Below, piece after piece: positions 35,218 through 42,599 of a stretch of DNA of 64,000 bases. The stretch is from Hyphomicrobiales bacterium (lineage in GTDB: Bacteria > Pseudomonadota > Alphaproteobacteria > Rhizobiales > Rhizobiaceae). Both the position numbers and the translations under genes were made by a program. The stretch is from assembly GCA_017305935.1 (NCBI GenBank), contig JAFKJU010000027.1, positions 1-64,000 of the forward strand, given 5' to 3'. Positions within the stretch are counted from its first letter, which is position 1. The number at the start of each line of letters is the position of its first letter. The notes under the pieces were generated by a model. That model saw only the letters and a program-made list of their open reading frames with translations. It searched no databases and had not been told where the DNA came from.

Positions 35218-36144
35218 ATGAACGGGCACGACGATTACGAACCCCACCACAGCGAATCCCCAACCGCCCACGTCCTGCACGAGCTTCAGCTCTACGGCTA
35301 TCGTCCCTTCGAGGATGAACCAGATCCCCGGCCACTCCCCGAAGGCGATCGCATCGCTGGCGCCATCGCCGACATCTTCGATGCCCTGATCTCGACGCTC
35401 GAAGACACCCGCCTCGAACCCGACCTCGACGATCTCCTCTGGTCGACCGTCAATCTCTTCCATCGCGCCTCAGAGCGGATCGAACGCGAACTGGACGACA
35501 ACGAGCAGGCACAGCGCCGCGGTCAGCGCGAACAGGATGGCAGCGAGGTGAAATCGGTCGAGTTGGAGCGCCTGACCGCCGAGGGGCAGACTCTTCTCGA
35601 ACGCCGTGACGCCTTCGAACTGATGCGCGATCAAGCCGCCGACCACTTCGAGCGGCATACCAGGTCAAGCTGGCGACCGCGCACCGGCTCCATGGTCAAC
35701 CATCGCAACCTTACCGCCGCGATGATCGACAGCCGCGACTTCATCGCCGCCAAACGCCGCGCTGAGGCCGAAGTCCTGTTGCCCGCCGGGCCAAAGATCG
35801 CCTTCTCCGGTGGCGACAGCACCGACCACAAGCTGATCTGGGCCAAGCTCGATCAGGTTCACGCCAAGCACCCTGATATGGTGCTGATGCACGGCGGCTC
35901 GCCCAAAGGCGCCGAGAAGATCGCCGCCCGCTGGGCCGACACGCGCAAGGTGTCACAGGTCGCCTTCAAGCCCGACTGGACGAAGCACGCCAAGGCCGCC
36001 CCTTTCAAGCGCAACGACCAGATGCTGGCCGTCATGCCGATCGGCGTTATAATTTTCCCCGGCACGGGTATTCAGGACAATCTTGCCGACAAGGCCCGCA
36101 AACTCGGTATCCCGGTCTACCGGTTCGGCTCAGGTGGCGCGTGA
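35218..36144 (+). CDS. DUF2493 (SLOG-like) domain protein
   Basis: The 308-residue protein has a C-terminal DUF2493 domain: KIAFSGGDSTDHKLIW (about 198-213), MVLMHGGSPKGAEKIAARWA (near 221-240), and VIIFPGTGIQDNLADKA (near 280). The glycine-rich turns resemble the nucleotide-binding SLOG fold (YspA-like). The N-terminal 190 residues are helical and charged. This gene is common on alphaproteobacterial plasmids; its ligand is unknown. ATG at 35218 with GGAG 8-11 bases upstream. Confidence 0.82.
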   Translation: MNGHDDYEPHHSESPTAHVLHELQLYGYRPFEDEPDPRPLPEGDRIAGAIADIFDALISTLEDTRLEPDLDDLLWSTVNLFHRASERIERELDDNEQAQRRGQREQDGSEVKSVELERLTAEGQTLLERRDAFELMRDQAADHFERHTRSSWRPRTGSMVNHRNLTAAMIDSRDFIAAKRRAEAEVLLPAGPKIAFSGGDSTDHKLIWAKLDQVHAKHPDMVLMHGGSPKGAEKIAARWADTRKVSQVAFKPDWTKHAKAAPFKRNDQMLAVMPIGVIIFPGTGIQDNLADKARKLGIPVYRFGSGGA

Positions 36145-36154
36145 GCGCCACCTG
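36131..36154 (+). terminator. Terminator hairpin over the DUF2493 stop codon
   Basis: CAGGTGGCGC, loop GTGA, GCGCCACCTG is a perfect 10-base-pair stem; the TGA stop is in the loop. CCTCTT follows, a weak T tract. Confidence 0.6.
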
Positions 36155-36181
36155 CCTCTTACGGCCATCCCATGTGTGGCA

Positions 36182-36643
36182 TCAGGCACGAGTTCTATTC
36201 GGTACGGCCATCATCGCAGAAACCTTGTTGGCGACCTCATCCAGAGTCGCCGTGAGCCGGTTGATCTGCGAGATCGTTGCCGTCATTTCCGGCCCATACC
36301 GCGTCACGAGATATTCTCTGTTCCCAGCCATGGCCGACAGATGCGCAGCAGTGCGCTTTCGCAGTTGGAGGCCATTCGCGATCGCCATTTCGGATCGCGC
36401 GGCAAGGTTATGTTGCAGCCCCCTTATCCGGGATGTTTCCTGTCCCATGAAGAGAAGCAGCGCGTTCAGATAAAGTTCGATCGCGTGAATGGCCGACAAC
36501 CGGCAAGGAGCGCGTGATAGTGGATCTCCGCGTCGTCCGAGTTGCAGCAGCAGATGGGCCGCTTTTCTGTATTCTTCTGCCAACCGGAGTATTTGCTCAG
36601 GCGTGGCGGATTCCCCAGGGTATGTTTTCGGCGTGTCGGACAA
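36182..36643 (-). CDS. Small helical protein, possibly HEPN-like
   Basis: The 153-residue protein runs opposite to its neighbours. It contains AIHAIELYLNALLLFMGQETSRIRGLQHN (residues about 50-78), which resembles the helix pair of HEPN proteins, where a helix with ExxLKAL is followed by an RxxxxxH motif. The match is by eye only, and the catalytic R-H spacing is uncertain. The start is TTG at 36643 with GGGGA upstream. Single HEPN genes often act as toxins or as RNase parts of defence; no antitoxin gene is seen beside it. Confidence 0.55.
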   Translation of the reverse strand: MSDTPKTYPGESATPEQILRLAEEYRKAAHLLLQLGRRGDPLSRAPCRLSAIHAIELYLNALLLFMGQETSRIRGLQHNLAARSEMAIANGLQLRKRTAAHLSAMAGNREYLVTRYGPEMTATISQINRLTATLDEVANKVSAMMAVPNRTRA

Positions 36644-37015
36644 TCAGTTCGCTTTCCCCATTCCCGCTCAATTCTGAAATAATACGGCGAATTGCATCAA
36701 GAGATTCTGAACGCCGTCCTGTAACTGCGCCGGAAGAACTCTTCCGACGCTTGACTCCATTGCAGCATCCACGCCGCAATGCGTCCTACGGGGCCATCAT
36801 TCGGCAACTCCGGCCTATCGGAAACCACCCCCGCTTATCGGCACTGATCCTTGGTCCGGCCGGTGGCCTGACGCCATCAACCCTCAAGGGGTCGGACTAC
36901 GCGAAACGCGTGCCGCCGCTGCGGTTTCACCTTCGCGGTGATTGCGGCCATCGGCCGGACACATCGGGCGCCTGTCAGCGGGGGATGGTCCTCCGCTCAA
37001 GCAGGAGCCGGATCG
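36644..37015. other. Gene-free stretch
   Basis: No supported gene. Several overlapping frames exist, but none shows a ribosome site with a family pattern. A few short hairpins occur (for example ACGCG-AAA-CGCGT near 36900). Confidence 0.4.
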
Positions 37016-37183
37016 ATGTCCCTCAACGACGCTCACGCCTTCGCCTTCAGCCTCGCCGCAACACTCATGGTCGCTATCGTCATCTTCCGCGCCGGCGACG
37101 GCACGCTCTCGGTCACGCCCGCAACCGAATACGACGGTGATGCCGCCGAAATCGTCAGCGAGATCGATCCTTTCGCCCCGTGA
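37016..37183 (+). CDS. Small membrane protein, 55 aa
   Basis: The frame starts at an ATG with CAGGAG 10-15 bases upstream and encodes a single hydrophobic helix (FAFSLAATLMVAIVIF, about 9-24) followed by an acidic tail. Longer in-frame starts upstream lack a ribosome site. Function unknown. Confidence 0.6.
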   Translation: MSLNDAHAFAFSLAATLMVAIVIFRAGDGTLSVTPATEYDGDAAEIVSEIDPFAP

Positions 37184-37323
37184 GGGGCGAAGATCTTCGT
37201 GGCCGAGACGAAAACCTTGCGGGTTTCCGCTCCCCCTGACGGTTATCTTTTGCTACTCTCTGTTTCGCGCCGTGGTGGTGGTGGAGGCGCGACCGTCAGA
37301 GCTTTCCTCACGGAGACACCACC

Positions 37324-37563
37324 ATGATCTTTCTCGGCATTCTTCTTTCCATCGCAGCCATCGGCTTCTTCTGCTGGCTTCTGTTCACACTCGCCGTCTT
37401 CGCGCTTCCGTTCTTCGCAGGGCTGAGCGCCGGAACCTGGGCTTGGCACACCGGCGCGGGTTGGCTCGTAGCGATCATCGTCGGCATTGTCGCAGCAGGG
37501 CTCACGCTCGGCATCGGCCAGCTCCTGTTCGTGATCGTCCGTCCATGTGGGCGCGGCTGCTGA
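37324..37563 (+). CDS. Small membrane protein with two or three helices, 79 aa
   Basis: Nearly the whole product is hydrophobic: FLGILLSIAAIGFFCWLLF (3-21), a second segment around 24-40 and a third around 48-70. GGAG lies 8-11 bases before the ATG. The next gene starts 19 bases before its stop. It may act at the cell envelope during mating, but nothing shows this. Confidence 0.65.
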   Translation: MIFLGILLSIAAIGFFCWLLFTLAVFALPFFAGLSAGTWAWHTGAGWLVAIIVGIVAAGLTLGIGQLLFVIVRPCGRGC

Positions 37564-37763
37564 TCGCGCTCGTCTTTGTCGCGCCCGCAGTGATGGCGGG
37601 CTATCACGCCACGCATGGTATCGTGAAACACACCATGCCGTCGGAGACCTGGCAGATCGCTTTTTCCGTCATCGGCGCGATCGCTGTCGGCATCACTGCA
37701 CTCATGCGGGTCACAGGCATGGCGGCCACCGCCCCGGCCGGTCAAGGCACGATGCGGGCCTGA
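37545..37763 (+). CDS. Small membrane protein, 72 aa
   Basis: The start overlaps the end of the previous gene by 19 bases. It has an N-terminal hydrophobic segment (LLIALVFVAPAVMAG), which could be a signal peptide with an AxA-like end, then HATHGIVKHTMPSETWQ and a second membrane helix (VIGAIAVGITALM). I recall similar small proteins at this place in rhizobial elements. Function unknown. Confidence 0.6.
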   Translation: MWARLLIALVFVAPAVMAGYHATHGIVKHTMPSETWQIAFSVIGAIAVGITALMRVTGMAATAPAGQGTMRA

Positions 37764-38347
37764 TCGTTTCTCCATGCGATGGTTCGCCAGACCAAACGGC
37801 TGATCCGCGCGCCCGCCTCGTCGTCGAAGACGTGGCAAGGCGGCGATGGCAGCGTGGCGGCAAGAGGCCCAGAATCTGCAATCGTGCTGATACGCCTGGA
37901 CCAGCGGCGTCCACGGCCCGACGCAACCAACCATGGCGTAGTGGCGGGCGCTCATGACGCGGAAGAGCGTGGCGGCGGAGAAGCACATCCGGCCAGCCGG
38001 TAGGGAGGGATGAGCCGGTGAGAGATCGAACAATCTCCGTGCCGGTCGCGTCAGGTCGCCATCATCTCCGTGAGACATCCGTCCGCCGACCGCTCCAAAC
38101 GGCCTCTCCAATGGGCTGATCTGGCCGAAGAACGGCTTCGCCTCGACCGCCTATGCCGCAACGGCGCGTCCCGACTTTCTTCCCCTGCCGACCATGGCCG
38201 TCATTCCTCGCGAGACAAGAAACTCGTGCCTGCGCCATCCTCCGCTTCGCTCCGGTCGCAAGCGATGCGTCGTCGGTCGTCTCCGGCCAACCGATCGCCA
38301 TCGAGGCCGCATGGTGCGGGCTCGAAAACGGAAAACGGAGACTTACA
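37764..38347. other. Gene-free stretch before DUF736
   Basis: No frame in this 584-base stretch has a convincing start, ribosome site or family pattern. A long minus-strand frame (37308-38111) exists but covers two supported small genes and shows biased composition. It may hold the DUF736 promoter. Confidence 0.4.
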
Positions 38348-38674
38348 ATGGCGACCATCGGCACCTTCAAGAAGACCGGCTCGAACGAATTCACCGGCGA
38401 AATCGTCACCCTCAGCGTCCAGGCCAAGGGCGTGCGCATCGTCCCTGACACGCGCTCCACCGGCGAAAACGCCCCCAGCCACCGGGTCCTCGTCGGCCGC
38501 GCCGAAATCGGCGCCGCCTGGTCCAAGACCTCGAACGAAGGTCGCGACTATCTGGGCCTCAAGCTCGACGATCCGAGCTTCAACGCCCCGATCTACGCCA
38601 ACCTCTTCGACGACGAAGAAGGCGACACCCACTCGCTGATCTGGTCCCGCCCCAACCGCCGCAATGGCGACTGA
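38348..38674 (+). CDS. DUF736 protein, first copy
   Basis: The 108-residue protein shows the family pattern: ATIGTFKKTGSNEFTGEI at the start, VGRAEIGAAWSKTS in the middle and SLIWSRP at the end. DUF736 proteins are small beta-rich proteins found beside conjugation genes of alphaproteobacterial elements; function unknown. GGAG lies upstream of the ATG. A second copy occurs at 43956. The GC hairpin at 38686 follows. Confidence 0.88.
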   Translation: MATIGTFKKTGSNEFTGEIVTLSVQAKGVRIVPDTRSTGENAPSHRVLVGRAEIGAAWSKTSNEGRDYLGLKLDDPSFNAPIYANLFDDEEGDTHSLIWSRPNRRNGD

Positions 38675-38685
38675 GGGCCGCAGCC

Positions 38686-38712
38686 GCCCCGCCCGGATAA
38701 TCCGGGCGGGGC
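38686..38712 (+). terminator. GC-rich hairpin after DUF736
   Basis: GCCCCGCCCGG, loop ATAAT, CCGGGCGGGGC gives an 11-base-pair stem 11 bases after the DUF736 stop. No T-run is present. Confidence 0.6.
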
Positions 38713-38785
38713 CGAAGCGCTGCCGCCGCAACCGAATCAGTTAAGCCGGAACAACGGCTGAAGCTGGCCAATCAGCAGAAATTGC

Positions 38786-38821
38786 TTGGCTCGCAGCCCC
38801 AAGAACGACTATTATAGTCGT
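38786..38821 (+). promoter_or_regulatory. Promoter with palindromic operator upstream of XRE gene
   Basis: TTGGCT (38786-38791) and TATTAT (38810-38815) are 18 bases apart and could be -35 and -10 boxes. The -10 lies inside the palindrome ACGACTAT-T-ATAGTCGT (38805-38821). A repressor bound there would block RNA polymerase, which fits autoregulation by the XRE protein. Confidence 0.55.
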
Positions 38822-38852
38822 AGTTCTGGCGCGCGTGCCGGCGTGAGTGGGA

Positions 38853-38872
38853 GGTGATCATGCATGATCACC
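38853..38872 (+). promoter_or_regulatory. 20-base perfect palindrome over the XRE start codon
   Basis: GGTGATCATGCATGATCACC has two 10-base arms. It overlaps the ribosome site (GGGAGG, 38849-38854) and the ATG at 38864. As DNA it may be an operator; as RNA it could fold and hide the start. Confidence 0.6.
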
Positions 38873-39118
38873 GCCCGACAATCACGGGCCGCACGCGCGT
38901 TGCTGGGTTGGACACAGGAGACGCTCGCTGACAAGGCCCAGGTATCACTGACCGCGTTGAAGCGCCTCGAATCCGAAAGTGGCCTCGAGGTGTATGAGAC
39001 GACGCGCGATCAGGTTCGTCGGGCCTTTGAAGGCAACGGCATCGTTCTCCTCACATCCGACCAGGGTGAAGGTGTGATGCTTGTCCGTGCGAAAATCGAC
39101 AGCCGCAAGTCTTCGTGA
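38864..39118 (+). CDS. XRE-family repressor (QseC-like)
   Basis: The 84-residue protein is a single helix-turn-helix: ARALLGWTQETLADKAQVSLTALKRLES (about 8-35), followed by a strand-rich tail (GIVLLTSDQGEGVML). It lies directly before a small DUF2285 gene and the split activator, the gene content of the qseC-qseM-fseA switch of ICEMlSym R7A. In that system QseC controls the anti-activator QseM. Here both genes lie on the plus strand. Two palindromes, at the promoter and at the start codon, suggest self-control. Confidence 0.8.
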   Translation: MITARQSRAARALLGWTQETLADKAQVSLTALKRLESESGLEVYETTRDQVRRAFEGNGIVLLTSDQGEGVMLVRAKIDSRKSS

Positions 39119-39154
39119 TTTCTGCCCGTTCGAACTGACAGGCGATACACACGG

Positions 39155-39170
39155 CGCATCGCCTGATGCG
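39155..39170. promoter_or_regulatory. CGCATC/GATGCG inverted repeat
   Basis: CGCATC-GCCT-GATGCG lies 37 bases before the -35 box of the DUF2285 gene. A similar repeat, GCGATGC-N7-GCATCGC, lies after that gene at 39528-39548. They may be sites of one regulator. Confidence 0.4.
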
Positions 39171-39206
39171 TCGCGATACTCGCTGCTTCGCACCCAAATC
39201 CAATGG

Positions 39207-39235
39207 TTAACACGGGGATTTAGAACAGCTATAAA
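39207..39235 (+). promoter_or_regulatory. Sigma-70-like promoter of the DUF2285 gene
   Basis: TTAACA and TATAAA are 17 bases apart, close to consensus and rare in this GC-rich DNA. The transcript would begin about 12 bases before the ATG at 39254. Confidence 0.6.
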
Positions 39236-39253
39236 TGGGTACTGGGGCACAAT

Positions 39254-39520
39254 ATGACGGACATAGATTTTCTCGACGAACCGCCGGAAAGCGCGGTGCT
39301 CACGGCATATGACCGTAAGCACATGGTTCTCTATCTGCGCCTGCTCGACGCAGCGACTGACGGCGCCGATTGGTGTGAAGTCGTTACGATCCTGTTCGGC
39401 CTCGACCCCACGAACGAGCCGGAACGTGCGCGCCATGTCCATGACACCCATCTGGCCCGCGCGCGCTGGATGACGGAGCACGGCTATCGCTTGTTGGTGC
39501 GCGAAGGCCGGCTTCATTGA
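39254..39520 (+). CDS. Small DUF2285 protein (QseM-like anti-activator)
   Basis: The 88-residue protein has the DUF2285 signature: DRKHMVLYLRLLDAATDGADWCEVVTILFGLD (about 20-51) and ARWMTEHGYRLLVREG at the end. QseM of ICEMlSym is a DUF2285 protein of similar size that binds and blocks the activators FseA and TraR. Its place between an XRE gene and the split DUF6499/DUF2285 gene supports the same role. It has its own strong promoter, so it would be made by default and keep transfer off. Confidence 0.8.
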   Translation: MTDIDFLDEPPESAVLTAYDRKHMVLYLRLLDAATDGADWCEVVTILFGLDPTNEPERARHVHDTHLARARWMTEHGYRLLVREGRLH

Positions 39521-39527
39521 TCGAATG

Positions 39528-39548
39528 GCGATGCAGTCGCGGCATCGC
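39528..39548. promoter_or_regulatory. GCGATGC/GCATCGC inverted repeat before the fseA-like gene
   Basis: Two 7-base arms with a 7-base spacer lie 8 bases after the DUF2285 stop and about 90 bases before the activator gene. It could be a regulator site or an RNA hairpin. Confidence 0.4.
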
Positions 39549-39639
39549 ACGTTGCAACCTTCAGGACTTCCGACCAGCATTGCAACCGGGAATCATCACA
39601 GGCCGCGATACGCACGAATGATGCGAGCCTGGAGGAAAC

Positions 39640-40414
39640 ATGACTCCCGATATATCGAACTGGAGAGCTTCACCGAACTACGACTATATCGACCGCCTAG
39701 TGGCGCCCGATCTCGCCTGGGAATGGTTGCGGCGCAACAGCGAGTATCAGCATGACTATTCCAAGGTCGAAGGCCAGACGGATGAGTCCGAGTTGCTTGT
39801 GAACGCAGTGCGGCGCCGCTGGGGCCTGCAATTTCCTTGTCCACCCTATTTTCACCGCCGTTGAGATTCCCGTCTTCTGGTCGCCTGAAGAAGACAGCAG
39901 CGTTATCGTCCTGACGGACGTTCCATCGCTTCTTCCGTCCGACAGCAATTTCAGCACCGCCCTCGATACGAACGAACCCCGCCTCGACGGAGCCGGCGCG
40001 CACTTCCTCTATGATCTCGGCAACGGGCAGTCGCTGCACCTGGTCCGCTTGAGCGGCGTCGATGGAGCCCAGCCTCTGGCTGCCCTCGTACCTATCGACG
40101 CGGATGGTCTCGATCGTGCCGAAGCGGTTACTCGCCTTCTCAAGGCGCTTCATGGGCGTGTCGTTCCACAGGACGCCCGATTGACCGGCCAGCAATTGCG
40201 CCGCGCGCGCCATATGCTGCAAGCCGTCGATGGCCGGACCGACGGCGCGAGTTATCGCGAGATCGCCGAAATCCTCTTCGGCGTGCGTCGTGTCGCCGAC
40301 CAGCCCTGGAAAACATCTGCGCTTAGAGACACCGTCAAGGATCTCGTCCGCGACGGCCTTGCCATGATCCAGGGCGGATATCGTCAGCTTCTGCGTCATC
40401 GTCGCCGATCCTAG
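39640..40414 (+). CDS. fseA: Excision activator split by +1 frameshift (FseA-like, DUF6499-DUF2285)
   Basis: The first frame, ATG at 39640 (GGAGGA upstream), encodes DUF6499: SNWRASPNYDYIDR ... AWEWLRRNSEYQHDY ... RRWGLQF, and stops at 39862-39864. The +1 frame continues without a gap: ... HPIFTAVEIPVFWSPEEDSSVIVLTDVP and then a DUF2285 domain, TGQQLRRARHMLQAVDGRTDGASYREIAEILFG, ending at 40414. Together they make about 257 residues. In ICEMlSym R7A, msi172 and msi171 have just this layout and are fused by a programmed +1 frameshift to give FseA, which activates the excisionase gene. The RdfS-like gene follows directly. A plain mutation is the alternative. Confidence 0.8.
39831..39842 (+). 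other. Probable +1 ribosomal frameshift site
   Basis: The codons TTT CCT TGT CCA follow RRWGLQ. Skipping one base after TTT or CCT joins frame 0 to the +1 frame and gives RRWGLQFPVHPIF..., which fits the FPxxP spacing of full-length relatives. The exact slip codon cannot be read from sequence alone. Confidence 0.6.
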
Positions 40415-40420
40415 CGAATT

Positions 40421-40439
40421 CCCCCTTTCCGGGAGGGGG
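40421..40439. promoter_or_regulatory. Hairpin between activator and excisionase genes
   Basis: CCCCCT and AGGGGG pair over 7 bases and are flanked by AATT on both sides (40417-40420 and 40443-40446). It is 6 bases after the activator stop. It may be a weak terminator, or an operator of the excisionase promoter. Confidence 0.35.
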
Positions 40440-40554
40440 GAGAATTTAGCCCTCCCATCTTCGCCCTCCCTCCTGCCGGGCCTTCTTCGCCACCGTGCTC
40501 TTCGTCCGCCGCCGATCCTCGACGGCCCTAACGAAGCCCACGGAGGCCCGATCC

Positions 40555-40836
40555 ATGCGACCCGAACTCGCCGTTTTGCCGCCGCGCTTCCTGCGCACCA
40601 AGGAAGCCGCCGAATTCCTCAGTCTTTCAGCCCGCACGCTCGAAAAGCACCGGACCTATGGGACTGGCCCGGCCTACCGCAAGCTCGGCGGCCGCGTCGT
40701 CTACGCGGTCGACGACCTACAAGCCTGGGCCGAGCGTGGCGCCGTCACCTCGACCTCCGATCCGCGCGGCGCGGTGCTGCCCGCCAAGCGGCAAGAGCCG
40801 ACGCAGCCGGCCCATGCCGGCCGTTACGCCCGCTGA
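40555..40836 (+). CDS. rdfS: Small HTH protein, excisionase (RdfS-like)
   Basis: The 93-residue protein has an AlpA/MerR-type winged helix-turn-helix: FLRTKEAAEFLSLSARTLEKHR (about 12-33) and GGRVVYAVDDLQAWAERGA (about 44-62). RdfS, the recombination directionality factor of ICEMlSym, has this form and also precedes the rep, par and transfer genes. GGAGG lies 9-13 bases before the ATG at 40555. It would steer the integrase to excision. The integrase is not in the window, so this role is inferred from family and context. Confidence 0.75.
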   Translation: MRPELAVLPPRFLRTKEAAEFLSLSARTLEKHRTYGTGPAYRKLGGRVVYAVDDLQAWAERGAVTSTSDPRGAVLPAKRQEPTQPAHAGRYAR

Positions 40837-40846
40837 GCGGTCGGCC

Positions 40847-41734
40847 ATGACGTTTCACCGTCACAGCAACGAGCGCGATCAGCTCGATCTCTTCCGGACG
40901 CTGCCGGGCGATCTTGCACCGCGCGACGCCCAGGATCTCATGGCCTATCCGTTCTTCTCGCTCGCCAAATCGAAGCGCCTGGCGCCGATCGACTTCAAGG
41001 CCGGGTCGATCGTGATCCGAGTCGAAGCCGTTGCCGAACACGGCATGGCGACCATCTGGGACGCGGATGTGCTGATCTGGGCGGCGTCCCAGATCGTCGA
41101 AGCACGTGATCTGGGTCTGCGGCCGTCCCGCCTGATGGCGACGACGCCCTACGAAATCCTGACCTTCATCGGCCGAGGCGTCAGCCTGCGCGACTACGAC
41201 CGCCTCAAGGCGGCGCTCGATCGGCTTCAGTCAACCACCGTGGCGACATCGATCCGCCAGCCGACCGAGCGGCGCATGCACCGCTTCTCCTGGATCAACG
41301 AGTGGAAGGAAAAGGCCGATCATCGTGGTCGCCCGCTCGGGCTCGAACTGATCCTGCCCGACTGGTTCTACGCCGCTGTCCTCGACGACGCGCTCGTGCT
41401 GACCATCGACCAGGCTTATTTCGACCTGACTGGCGGGCTCGAACGCTGGCTCTATCGGCTCGTGCGCAAGCATGGCGGCCGCCAGGAATATGGCTGGAGC
41501 TTCGATCTCCTCCACCTGCACGCCAAGTCAGGGTCGCTCTCGCCTCTCAAGCACTTCGCCTACGACCTGCGCGACATCGTCCGGCGCCAGCCGCTGCCCG
41601 GCTACCGGCTCGTGATCGAGCAGCCGTCAGGTCTTCCCGAACGCCTTTCCTTCGCTCCGACCGACCCGGCCCCCTTCGGCGTGCCGCGGCTTCGCCGTCG
41701 CCGTGCAACCGCTCGCCCTGGGGATAAGCTGTGA
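40847..41734 (+). CDS. RepA-like replication initiator
   Basis: The 295-residue protein matches the replication initiator protein A family of alphaproteobacterial plasmids and ICEs: PFFSLAKSKRL (near 36), ATIWDADVLIWAASQI (near 67), TPYEILTFIGRG (near 98), FSWINEWKE, and LELILPDWFYAAVLDD followed by GLERWLYRLVRKHGG (near 185-215), a winged-helix DNA-binding region. It starts 10 bases after the HTH gene. Three iterons directly after its stop are its probable binding sites, so it likely starts replication of the excised circle. Confidence 0.85.
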   Translation: MTFHRHSNERDQLDLFRTLPGDLAPRDAQDLMAYPFFSLAKSKRLAPIDFKAGSIVIRVEAVAEHGMATIWDADVLIWAASQIVEARDLGLRPSRLMATTPYEILTFIGRGVSLRDYDRLKAALDRLQSTTVATSIRQPTERRMHRFSWINEWKEKADHRGRPLGLELILPDWFYAAVLDDALVLTIDQAYFDLTGGLERWLYRLVRKHGGRQEYGWSFDLLHLHAKSGSLSPLKHFAYDLRDIVRRQPLPGYRLVIEQPSGLPERLSFAPTDPAPFGVPRLRRRRATARPGDKL

Positions 41735-41740
41735 ATAGTC

Positions 41741-41804
41741 TCGTGCTATCAGGGACCGCACCTATCGTGCCATCGGGGACCAGATCCTCGTGCTATCGGG
41801 GACC
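41741..41804. repeat. Three 17-base iterons, candidate replication origin
   Basis: TCGTGCTATCAGGGACC (41741-41757), TCGTGCCATCGGGGACC (41765-41781) and TCGTGCTATCGGGGACC (41788-41804) are direct repeats with starts 24 and 23 bases apart, about two helix turns. They follow the RepA-like stop by 6 bases. This is the standard layout of an iteron origin, with an AT-rich stretch at 41820-41885. Confidence 0.75.
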
Positions 41805-41863
41805 GGAATCGTCGATTCCTCGCTTTGAATCAAAAGCTTGCAGCGCCCGTAACTTATCTAACC

Positions 41864-41882
41864 AGAATTCCTATGGAATTCT
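41864..41882. promoter_or_regulatory. Inverted repeat upstream of parA
   Basis: AGAATTCC-TAT-GGAATTCT has perfect 8-base arms, 63 bases before the parA start. It is a candidate operator or partition site for the ParA/ribbon-helix-helix pair. Confidence 0.5.
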
Positions 41883-41945
41883 TCTAACGCACTCCGCCGT
41901 TTCTACGATTGCGGATAACCGCTCGCCGACGATCGGGAGCGCGTC

Positions 41946-42599
41946 ATGATAGTCGCGCTCCTCAACCAGAAGGGCGGCGTCGGTAAGACGACGCTGGCGC
42001 TGAACCTTGCAGGCGAATGGGCTCGGCAGGGAAAGCGCGTCACCCTGATCGATGCGGACCCGCAAGGCTCGGCGCTCGACTGGTCGCAACAACGCAGCCG
42101 CGAGGGCTTGGCCCGCTCGTTCGGCGTCGTCGGCCTGGCACGCGATACGCTGCATCGGGAAGCGCCAGAACTGGCCCGCGATGTCGATCATGTCGTCATC
42201 GACGGCCCGCCCCGCGTCGCCGCGCTGATGCGCTCAGCGCTGCTCGCCGCAGATCTCGTGCTGATCCCGGTGCAGCCCTCGCCGCTCGACGGCTGGGCCG
42301 CGGCCGAGATGCTGGCGCTCGTCACCGAGGCGCGCATCTACCGGCCCGAACTCGCCGCGCGGTTCGTCCTCAACCGTTGCGGCGCCCGAACCGTCCTCGC
42401 CCGCGAGACAGCCGAGACGCTGGCCGACCACGATCCACCCGTGCTCGCCAGCACGATCGGTCAGCGCATCGCCTTTGCGGCGGCTGCGCAGTCGGGCCGC
42501 CTGGTCTCGGAACTCGACGACAACACACCCGCCACGCGCGAGATCGCGGCACTGGCCGACGAGATCGACCGGCTCGGTATCGGAAGGGCTGCACGATGA
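41946..42599 (+). CDS. parA: ParA-family partition ATPase
   Basis: The 217-residue protein has the deviant Walker A KGGVGKTT (about 9-16), the DADPQGSA motif (37-44) and VVIDGPP (near 82). This is a small ParA of the ParF type without an N-terminal DNA-binding domain. The gene overlaps the next one by ATGA. It probably segregates the replicating element together with its ribbon-helix-helix partner. GGGAG lies 7-11 bases upstream. Confidence 0.9.
   Translation: MIVALLNQKGGVGKTTLALNLAGEWARQGKRVTLIDADPQGSALDWSQQRSREGLARSFGVVGLARDTLHREAPELARDVDHVVIDGPPRVAALMRSALLAADLVLIPVQPSPLDGWAAAEMLALVTEARIYRPELAARFVLNRCGARTVLARETAETLADHDPPVLASTIGQRIAFAAAAQSGRLVSELDDNTPATREIAALADEIDRLGIGRAAR

Noticed and set aside
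37308-38111. Minus-strand frame of 267 codons
   Set aside because: It covers two supported small membrane-protein genes on the other strand and has biased composition with no recognised domain.
41730-41738. DnaA box at the end of repA
   Set aside because: TGTGAATAG differs from the consensus at two positions and lies partly in the coding end, so it is too weak to call.
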